A stretch of 64,000 nt of DNA, from positions 1 through 64,000 of the forward strand of contig DVIF01000074.1 of NCBI GenBank assembly GCA_018711525.1, given 5' to 3'. The stretch's first letter is position 1. Each line of letters begins with the position of its first letter. The translations under genes and the position numbers were made by a program. The notes beneath the pieces were generated by a model. That model worked only from the letters and a program-made list of their open reading frames with translations. It was not told where the DNA came from and did not search any database. Of this stretch, positions 56,991-64,000 are shown piece by piece. Source of the stretch: Candidatus Ornithospirochaeta stercorigallinarum. GTDB taxonomy: Bacteria > Spirochaetota > Spirochaetia > Sphaerochaetales > Sphaerochaetaceae.

Positions 56991-57956
56991 TTGATAATAT
57001 CTTTTCCTGCGAGGGTCAATAAGGTGGATTATACAAGGTGTGTTCTATGTCCCAACATGTGCGCTGTCGACAGGACAAGGGGGGAAAGAGGAGTATGCAT
57101 GATGTCCGACAGGGCGAAAGTCGCATGGTCGGGGCTTCATAAGGGAGAGGAGCCTCCTCTTGTCGGCAGATATGGATCGGGGATGATCTTCTTCACGGGA
57201 TGCCCTCTTCATTGCGCATATTGCCAGAACAGGCAGATCAGCGGCTCCGATGGTATGAACATGGGCTATGATGTCACTGATGAAGAGCTTGCGGATCTGA
57301 TGCTCTCCCTTCAGGATATGAAAGCCGAGACGATCAACCTGGTCACAGGGACGCATTTCATCCCCTCGATCAAAAATGCTGTGGAAACAGCCAGGAAAAA
57401 GGGGCTGGATAGACCTATCGTATGGAATTCATCCGGCTATGAGAATGTCGATGCCTTGAAAGAAATCGATGATTTCATAGATGTCTATCTTCTGGATTGC
57501 AAAAGCCTTTCCAGGAATGTGAGCAGGGTTTTCTGTGGTCGCTCGAAGTATGCCGATGTGATCATACCTGTCATGGATTATATAAAGGAGAAACATCCTA
57601 GGACCGATCTGGAGCATCTCAAGGGTACGATCCTCAGACACTTGGTCTTCCCGGGGACGATCGAGGCGACAAGGAAGTTCCTCAGGTATTATGCGGCGCA
57701 TTACAAGGACAGCTTCTATCTGTCGCTGATGGTCCAGTTCGTTCCGCCGCTTGGAAATGTAGATTTCCCGAAGATGAGCGATGATGAATATGACAGCTTG
57801 ATAGAGCTCTTGGAGGAGCTTGAGATAGATGACGGGTTCATGCAGGAAAGAGGGGATGAGATCCTCTGGATACCTGATTTCAACAGAGATGTCCCATTCC
57901 CTTCTTCCTTTGCCGAAGCAAACCCGTATTTCCTTTCAATCAAAGGGAGATCGTAG
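56991..57956 (+). CDS. Radical SAM protein, PflA-like (COG1313-type)
   Basis: FFTGCPLHCAYCQNRQISG; N-terminal extra Cys motif CVLCPNMC...GVC. Confidence 0.87.
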   Translation: MIISFPARVNKVDYTRCVLCPNMCAVDRTRGERGVCMMSDRAKVAWSGLHKGEEPPLVGRYGSGMIFFTGCPLHCAYCQNRQISGSDGMNMGYDVTDEELADLMLSLQDMKAETINLVTGTHFIPSIKNAVETARKKGLDRPIVWNSSGYENVDALKEIDDFIDVYLLDCKSLSRNVSRVFCGRSKYADVIIPVMDYIKEKHPRTDLEHLKGTILRHLVFPGTIEATRKFLRYYAAHYKDSFYLSLMVQFVPPLGNVDFPKMSDDEYDSLIELLEELEIDDGFMQERGDEILWIPDFNRDVPFPSSFAEANPYFLSIKGRS

Positions 57957-58629
57957 TTCCTTCAAAAGGCCTATCAGAAAGCATTGCCATCAGGTTCTCT
58001 ATGTTCCTTCCATCCATGCATATGACTCTCATGCCTTCTTTTCTCGCAATCTGTGATGCAATCGGATCAAAGGGGGTGTTCTTCCCCGGTGTCCATGTCT
58101 CGCCTACCATTGCGATGAAGTCATCCCATGAGATGTGGTCCAGAGGTTTTGCATCGGGGTTCTTCCTAGGGTCGTCCGTATAGACTTTCTTTATGTTGCT
58201 GAGGTTCACGACCGTCTTTGCACCGAATTTCCTGGCAAGATAGACAGCATCGGTGTCTGTAGAGAATCCCGGCTTCCATCCAGCTGCCACAAGGATCCTT
58301 CCATCGAATGAGAAATCGCCGGTGGGATCTGTGACGAGTTCATTCTCCACATATTCCGAGAACACTGCACGTACCAGGGCTCCGTTGAGATGGGTTGCCC
58401 TGATACCGAGCCAATCGAGTTCTTCAGCTGAGGAGGAAGGGGATATCTTCCTTGCCGCCTCCTGATAGATTCTTGCCGGGGCTCCCCCTCCTACGGTGAG
58501 GATGAGTCTTGCATCCTTCCTCTCTTCAAGGTATCCGGCAATGGAGGCCTTGAATCTGGTCAAGAACTCCACATCTACTTTTTCAGGGGCTACAATCGAG
58601 CCTCCAAGAGATAAAACTGTTGTTTTCAT
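57940..58629 (-). CDS. pyrH: UMP kinase, archaeal/spirochaete type
   Basis: MKTTVLSLGGSIVAPEKVDVEFL, GWKPGFSTDTDAVYLA, NLSNIKKVYTDDPRKNPDAKP. Confidence 0.92.
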   Translation of the reverse strand: MKTTVLSLGGSIVAPEKVDVEFLTRFKASIAGYLEERKDARLILTVGGGAPARIYQEAARKISPSSSAEELDWLGIRATHLNGALVRAVFSEYVENELVTDPTGDFSFDGRILVAAGWKPGFSTDTDAVYLARKFGAKTVVNLSNIKKVYTDDPRKNPDAKPLDHISWDDFIAMVGETWTPGKNTPFDPIASQIARKEGMRVICMDGRNIENLMAMLSDRPFEGTTISL

Positions 58630-58687
58630 GAAAATAATTTTTACACATTTTGGACTTTTTTGCACTAATAGATAGGAGGAATGATAA

Positions 58688-59125
58688 ATGAATCATTTGA
58701 ACAGTATCCTATTGGAGGGGAATCTGCTTTCAGATCCCAAGGTAGTTGTAACTGCACCCTCAGGTGAGAGCTGGGGATGCATGGTGAAATTCGATATCGC
58801 CAGTCACAAGGTCTACAGGAATTCGGATGGCGAGACGAAGGATGATGTGCTCATAATCTCCTGCATAGCATTCGGGGAGCTTGCAGAGCGCATACAGCCT
58901 CTTTTAAAGAGCGGTATGCAGGTGCGCGTGCTCGGACGTCTGAGAAGCACCAGGTGGCAGACTAGGGAAGGGGAGGACAGGAAGAGCTTCGAGATAGTCG
59001 CACAGCATATCGAATTCAGAAGGAGGAAGAAAGGAAAGAAGACGGAGGAGGAGATTTCCCTCTCGGATGACGAGAAGGCGAATGAGAAGGTTTCAGAGAA
59101 CGTCTTCCGCTACGAATTCTATTGA
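58688..59125 (+). CDS. ssb: Single-stranded DNA-binding protein
   Basis: MNHLNSILLEGNLLSDPKVV, OB-fold GMQVRVLGRLRSTRWQTREGEDRKSFEIVAQHIEF. Confidence 0.9.
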   Translation: MNHLNSILLEGNLLSDPKVVVTAPSGESWGCMVKFDIASHKVYRNSDGETKDDVLIISCIAFGELAERIQPLLKSGMQVRVLGRLRSTRWQTREGEDRKSFEIVAQHIEFRRRKKGKKTEEEISLSDDEKANEKVSENVFRYEFY

Positions 59126-59132
59126 GCGCACA

Positions 59133-59167
59133 TTTTCATCCGGCTGGACTTCAGAGCCGGATGAAAA
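59133..59167 (+). terminator. 13-bp stem hairpin between ssb and thioredoxin-like gene
   Basis: TTTTCATCCGGCT-ggacttcag-AGCCGGATGAAAA. Confidence 0.55.
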
Positions 59168-59235
59168 CAGACAAGATGAAAGAAAAATCTCGCATTCAGA
59201 CAGATTCTGCTTATAATTATTGTAAGGGGAAACGA

Positions 59236-59550
59236 ATGGAAACGATAAAAGATCTCGATTTGAAAGAAAAGGTTCTTGAAGAGAAAAGTCCTGTGCTTCT
59301 TTATTTCTACTCCCCTCTGCAGGTTCCATGCCTCCTTGTAGAGGCCCCGCTGGAGAATCTGGAGAAGGAGTATGAGGGCAGGGTGAGATTCTACAAGATG
59401 AACATAAGCGAAGGGGTAGATACCTGTCTTAAATACGGGGTTCTCTCCGTGCCCAAGATGCTCATATTCAAGGATGGTCATGTGGTTGCCCAGAGGGTGG
59501 GCAGCGCCTCAAGTGCGGTCCTTGCCTCCTTCATCAAGGCTCATATATGA
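59236..59550 (+). CDS. Thioredoxin-fold protein lacking the first active-site cysteine
   Basis: ATG 59236 after AAGGGGA; YSPLQVPCLLVEAPLENLEKEYEG aligned to WAPWCGPCKMIAPVLEEL; cis-Pro SVPKMLIFKDG retained. Confidence 0.82.
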   Translation: METIKDLDLKEKVLEEKSPVLLYFYSPLQVPCLLVEAPLENLEKEYEGRVRFYKMNISEGVDTCLKYGVLSVPKMLIFKDGHVVAQRVGSASSAVLASFIKAHI

Positions 59551-60490
59551 CATTTGTGTTCGGATAGCCGAATGTGCTCATCCTTGGAGCTGTGACATAG
59601 AAGTCCGATGCGCTGTCCGTATCCTGGTAGGGATAGTACCGGGCGGCGACCCTGCTGGATGTGACATAGTCGCTTCTGAAGGTCTCCCCGCTCCATTCCC
59701 CGATTGATGAAAGATACTTCACACTCTCCTCGCTTGCCTCATTCCCATAGCCGTTATTGTTTGTCGCATCACTCGTGTTGTACAAAAAGGCGTCCTCGAC
59801 CTTGCCCTTTCCGTTCGTATGGCTGTAGAGTATGACGCCTCCGTTTGTCCCGATAAGTGTCTCATCGCTTTCTGCAAATAGGTAGTATGTCTTTTCCATG
59901 TCCCTTATGAGGGTCGGGGGAAGGGCGTCGCACTTGTCCCAGTATATGACTATGATGTCGTTTTTGTTCATCATGATGTCGGGCAGATGGAATGCATGGT
60001 TCTCATATCCTATTATCCCGTCAAGTACTGCATACCCTCCTGTGGAGCCGCTCCCTGTTGCCGTGAGCTCAATCCTGTCGGGAGCCTGGCTTGTCCCTTT
60101 CATGGACACCTCGGTTATGATCAAAGGCGCCTGAGTGAGGTTTATTCCAACAAGCTTGAGTGCGAATCTGCTTGTGTTCCCGGCTTTGTCTTCTGCTGAG
60201 AAGAACAGTGTCTCTGCCTTTCCAGGCTGGATCTCCCTGCTCAGGGTGAGCATCGCCATGCGCGTCATACTCCCGCTTCTGTAGACGGTGCACCCATCCA
60301 TCCTTGCATCGGTGATGGATACCGTCTCGTCGAATGTGAGTATGCATATCCTGTTTTCCTTCAGATCGTAGTCTAGTAGCCGAGGGGCTTTCCTGTCCCT
60401 TTCAAGAAACAGGTTGACGTAGCCGTAGGATTCGGCAGGGCATGATGTAAGAAGCAGTGCTATCAAGAGCAGGGACAATATTTTTTTCAT
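59534..60490 (-). CDS. Lipoprotein with possible lamin-tail-like domain
   Basis: Lipobox LTSC; APLIITEVSMKGTSQAPDRIELTATGSGSTGGYAVLDG...HAFHLPDIMMNKNDIIVIYWDK. Confidence 0.65.
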   Translation of the reverse strand: MKKILSLLLIALLLTSCPAESYGYVNLFLERDRKAPRLLDYDLKENRICILTFDETVSITDARMDGCTVYRSGSMTRMAMLTLSREIQPGKAETLFFSAEDKAGNTSRFALKLVGINLTQAPLIITEVSMKGTSQAPDRIELTATGSGSTGGYAVLDGIIGYENHAFHLPDIMMNKNDIIVIYWDKCDALPPTLIRDMEKTYYLFAESDETLIGTNGGVILYSHTNGKGKVEDAFLYNTSDATNNNGYGNEASEESVKYLSSIGEWSGETFRSDYVTSSRVAARYYPYQDTDSASDFYVTAPRMSTFGYPNTNVIYEP

Positions 60491-60566
60491 ACCTATAAAA
60501 GCAGAAAAGTCCCACAGGTGTAAAAATCTCCTTTAAAAACCATTGCGGATTTGCTATTTTACTCTT

Positions 60567-61937
60567 ATGGCGAAGAAACTGTGGCAGAAGAATTATGAGG
60601 TGGATTCCATGCTGGAATCATTCACGGTCGGAAACGACTACATACTGGACCAGGACCTGGTGCTCCCCGATGCGTTTGCATCCCTTGCCCATGCCATGGG
60701 ACTTAATAAGATCGGGATTCTTTCCGATGGTGAGCTTGCCTCTCTGAAAGAAGGGCTGCTGGATATTGTGGCGTTGAAAGAGAGAGGGGAGTTTGCAATC
60801 AGAGCTCAGGATGAGGACTGCCATACGGCAATCGAGGGATACCTGACAGATAAATACGGTGATGTGGGAAAGAAGATCCATACGGGAAGAAGCCGCAACG
60901 ACCAGGTGCAGACTGCACTGAGGCTGTATATGAGGGAGGCTCTGGTAAAGACACTCGATGCTCTTCTTGATACAGTTTCCGCTTTAATCGGTTTTGCAAG
61001 GGATAATGCCTGGGTTCCAATGCCCGGGCGTACGCATATGCAGATCGCCATGCCCTCCAGCGTAGGACTCTGGGCGCTTTCTTTTGCCGAGGAGATGCTC
61101 GACACGGCATCTTATTCAGACTCCCTTTACTCGATTCTCGACCAGAGCCCGCTCGGCTCTGCCGCCTCATACGGCGTACCCCTTCCTCTGGACAGGGAGT
61201 ATACGGCACTTCTGATGGGCTTTGGCAAAGTCCAGAACAATGTTCTTTATGCGAACAACAGCAGGGGCAGGTTTGAGGCGATGATGCTGGATTTCTTCTC
61301 ATACATCGCACTCACAATAAGCAAGATCAGCCAGGACCTCATGATATTCACACTTCCAGAACTCGGTTATTTCTCCCTGCCGAAGGAACTTACTACGGGC
61401 TCTTCGATAATGCCTCAGAAGAAGAACCCTGACGGGCTTGAGCTTGCCAGGAGCAGAACGGCATTGATCCTCTCCCTTTCCGAGAGGGTGAAGAGCATAA
61501 TAAAATGCCTTCCCTCGGGGTATAACAGGGATTTCCAGGACACGAAGGAGCCTCTTATCGAGGGCTATAAGGCTGTAATGGAGCTTATAAGGATAACAGA
61601 GCATATGGTAAAGGGGCTTGTCGTGCATCCCGATGCGCTTGAGAAGGGCTGTACAAGCGAGCTATATGCAACCGACAGGGTCATGGAGAAGGTTCTTGAA
61701 GGGGGGAATTTCAGGGACAGCTATCTCTCGGTAGGGCTCAACCTCGACAAGGTCGGCAAGGACACAGATCCGGTAGCCTCTCTCAGAAAGAGGGTCAGCA
61801 CGGGAACAAGCGGGTGCCTCAATATTGGATATTCAGAGGATATGGAGAAGCATCTGAGAAAAAAGAACGATGAGAGGATGAGATCTCTTAGAAGCTCATA
61901 TGAGAACCTCCTGGGCATAGATGAGCTTCTGCTCTGA
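60567..61937 (+). CDS. argH: Argininosuccinate lyase
   Basis: KKIHTGRSRNDQVQTALRLYMRE, GSSIMPQKKNPD. Confidence 0.96.
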   Translation: MAKKLWQKNYEVDSMLESFTVGNDYILDQDLVLPDAFASLAHAMGLNKIGILSDGELASLKEGLLDIVALKERGEFAIRAQDEDCHTAIEGYLTDKYGDVGKKIHTGRSRNDQVQTALRLYMREALVKTLDALLDTVSALIGFARDNAWVPMPGRTHMQIAMPSSVGLWALSFAEEMLDTASYSDSLYSILDQSPLGSAASYGVPLPLDREYTALLMGFGKVQNNVLYANNSRGRFEAMMLDFFSYIALTISKISQDLMIFTLPELGYFSLPKELTTGSSIMPQKKNPDGLELARSRTALILSLSERVKSIIKCLPSGYNRDFQDTKEPLIEGYKAVMELIRITEHMVKGLVVHPDALEKGCTSELYATDRVMEKVLEGGNFRDSYLSVGLNLDKVGKDTDPVASLRKRVSTGTSGCLNIGYSEDMEKHLRKKNDERMRSLRSSYENLLGIDELLL

Positions 61938-62127
61938 GCAAATTATGATTGAGTTCCTTTTCTGCTAAGAAAATATTGAGGGAAAGTAATCACATCCATG
62001 CTGTTCTTCAGGGTGCAAGGCAGTGAAGGGACTCTGCCTCAGGTATTGTCATTTTAGACTTCATTATTCCATAATTCCTTGAATTATATTGCATAATCTC
62101 TTGTTTTTGGTATAACCTGAAGTCACT

Positions 62128-63414
62128 ATGAGCATCATCAAACCACATAAATTAGGTATTATTGCAGGACCTGGTTCAGAGTATTTCACAGGTAGGGTAG
62201 TCAAACATCTGAGAAGGCTTTACATCGACCGCTATGCAAAACTCAGCGAGGCGCTGACAAAGAGGCATGGAATGAGCGATGAGGAGCTGTTGAAGATGGT
62301 GACTCTTCTTGACGATCTCGATTCAAAGAAGATCCCGACAGGAAAGCTTCCGACACAGTTCCACTGTCCCGATGTCGCAATCAACGTGAAGTATACGCGT
62401 TTTGCCAACGGAGAGGTGAAGGCCGAGATAATCGATCCTGTAAGAGGCTTGAATGTATATATCGTTTATGATGTGTCGAACATGTTCCCGATAAAGGTTG
62501 CGGGCCTTGAGGAGGCGAGGCCGTTTTCAGTGAACGACCATCTGATGTTCCTCTTTACTACGATTGACGCCGTACGTCTTGCAGGGGCCGAATCAATCAC
62601 ATTGGTGCTTCCTACATACCCGTATGCACGTCAGCACAAGAAGGCGGGAAGGGAGGCGCTCACCGCAAGTCTTTTCGCCCGTTTCTGCGAGGAGCTCGGA
62701 GTGGCGAGGATCATCACGCTCGACATCCATTCAAGGGAGATCGAGAATGCATTCTCCACATGTCATCTTGAGAACCTCCATGGCTCATACCAGACATTGA
62801 TCGCACTGCGCAAGCTTATAGATTTCTCCGACCCCGACCTCGTCGTCGTCTCCCCCGATACTGGAGCTGTCAACAGGAACAAGTTCTATGCCCAGGGGCT
62901 GCACAGGCCGCTTGCAATCCTTTATAAGGAGAGGGACTATTCGGTCGTCAGCAAGGATGCGAAGAACACCAACATCAAGAGCATAAACCTTCTTGGAGAT
63001 GTAAAGGGTAAGACTGTTCTTATGGCAGATGACATGATCGCAACCGGTGGTACGCTCATCATAGCCATGAAGGAGCTTATGAAGAGGGGAGCAAAGAAGA
63101 TCATCTGCATCGTCTCTCTTCCATTCTTCAATGGAAACGCCATCGAGAATTTCGATGCGGCATACAAGGAAGGCACGTTCTGGCGTGTAATCGGTACAAA
63201 TGCGGTCTTCCAGGGTAAGGAGCTCCTTGAGAAGGAGTGGTTCGTACAGGCCGATGTCACAGAGCTTTTTGCTCGTACGATCAGCCGTCTTCATCACGGC
63301 CGTCCAATCAGCCCGCTGCTTGACAACAGGAAGTTCATCCAGCGTCTTATCGATTCATCCCAGGCCAATCCGAATGCGGCGATTCCTGCCGATCATGACA
63401 CTTTCATGGACTGA
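62128..63414 (+). CDS. prs: Ribose-phosphate pyrophosphokinase (long form)
   Basis: VLPTYPYARQHKKAGREALTASLFARF, VVSPDTGAVNRNKFYA, LMADDMIATGGTL. Confidence 0.93.
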   Translation: MSIIKPHKLGIIAGPGSEYFTGRVVKHLRRLYIDRYAKLSEALTKRHGMSDEELLKMVTLLDDLDSKKIPTGKLPTQFHCPDVAINVKYTRFANGEVKAEIIDPVRGLNVYIVYDVSNMFPIKVAGLEEARPFSVNDHLMFLFTTIDAVRLAGAESITLVLPTYPYARQHKKAGREALTASLFARFCEELGVARIITLDIHSREIENAFSTCHLENLHGSYQTLIALRKLIDFSDPDLVVVSPDTGAVNRNKFYAQGLHRPLAILYKERDYSVVSKDAKNTNIKSINLLGDVKGKTVLMADDMIATGGTLIIAMKELMKRGAKKIICIVSLPFFNGNAIENFDAAYKEGTFWRVIGTNAVFQGKELLEKEWFVQADVTELFARTISRLHHGRPISPLLDNRKFIQRLIDSSQANPNAAIPADHDTFMD

Positions 63415-63439
63415 GGATTGGGAAAGAGCAGATATACCA

Positions 63440-63466
63440 CCCCTCAGTGCGAGGGGTTCTTTTTTT
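63440..63466 (+). terminator. Rho-independent terminator downstream of prs
   Basis: CCCCTC-agtgc-GAGGGG-ttcTTTTTTT. Confidence 0.8.
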
Positions 63467-63480
63467 AGGAGAACAGAATT

Positions 63481-64000
63481 ATGCAGATGTCAAACAGGAT
63501 TTCATCATTCCAGGCTTCGCCTATCAGGAGGCTGGTCCCTTATGCGCGGGATGCAAAGAGCAAAGGCATCCATGTGATACACCTCAACATCGGTCAGCCG
63601 GATATCCTTACTCCTAAAGAGGCCCTCGAGGCTATCAGGGGCTATGATGAGAAGATTATCGAATACGGACTTTCTGAGGGGGAGGTGGCCCTCCGAAAGA
63701 GCCTTCTCTCATACTACAGGAATTTCGGGATCGAAGGTCTTGATGAGGACAACATACTCATCACAACAGGTGGAAGCGAGGCGATCCAGTTCTCTTTGAT
63801 GACACTCTGCGACCCTTATGATGAATTCATAATCCCCGAGCCTTTCTATACGAATGTTGCGACATTCGCGAATATCGCGATGATCAATCTCGTTCCTGTC
63901 ACAAGCAGGATGGAGGACGGCTTCAAGCTTCCGGAGATTTCTGAGTTCGAAAGGAAGATAAACAAGAAGACCATGGGCATCCTCCTCTGCTCTCCGAACA
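63481..64000 (+). CDS. Class I/II pyridoxal-phosphate aminotransferase (truncated by window end)
   Basis: MQMSNRISSFQASPIRRLVPYARDAKSKGIHVIHLNIGQPDILTPKEALEAI...ILITTGGSEAIQFSL; open to window edge. Confidence 0.9.
   Translation, partial: MQMSNRISSFQASPIRRLVPYARDAKSKGIHVIHLNIGQPDILTPKEALEAIRGYDEKIIEYGLSEGEVALRKSLLSYYRNFGIEGLDEDNILITTGGSEAIQFSLMTLCDPYDEFIIPEPFYTNVATFANIAMINLVPVTSRMEDGFKLPEISEFERKINKKTMGILLCSPN

Overview
The window is a gene-dense bacterial chromosome segment, probably from a spirochaete. That assignment is inferred from the archaeal/spirochaete-type UMP kinase, the long-form SHMT and PRPP synthetase, and the general style; no rRNA is present. Most of it is housekeeping or metabolic: topA, glyA, infA, relA/spoT, prfA-prmC, sbcB, pyk, hexokinase, adhE, pyrH, ssb, argH, prs. 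There is one tRNA (Arg-CCU). I saw no CRISPR array, prophage or intact mobile element. The most interesting regions are: (1) a YesM/YesN-type two-component system overlapping a TRAP-type binding protein gene, next to a second complete TRAP transporter and a two-subunit aconitase X, with paired 20-bp-spaced direct repeats upstream of both transcription units; (2) a microbial PARG-like protein whose QEE signature reads QEV, overlapping kptA; (3) an HAD-phosphatase/cytidine deaminase fusion overlapping a hydantoinase gene; (4) a stand-alone HMA metallochaperone plus P-type ATPase behind a consensus sigma70 promoter and a SmtB/ArsR-like inverted repeat; (5) a Gx-transporter protein with an extra C-terminal membrane half resembling EcfT; (6) an Smr protein with a tandemly repeated N-terminal region; and (7) several genes whose apparent -10 lies so close to the ATG that leaderless mRNAs are predicted. 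All family calls are from reading the translations; no searches were run.
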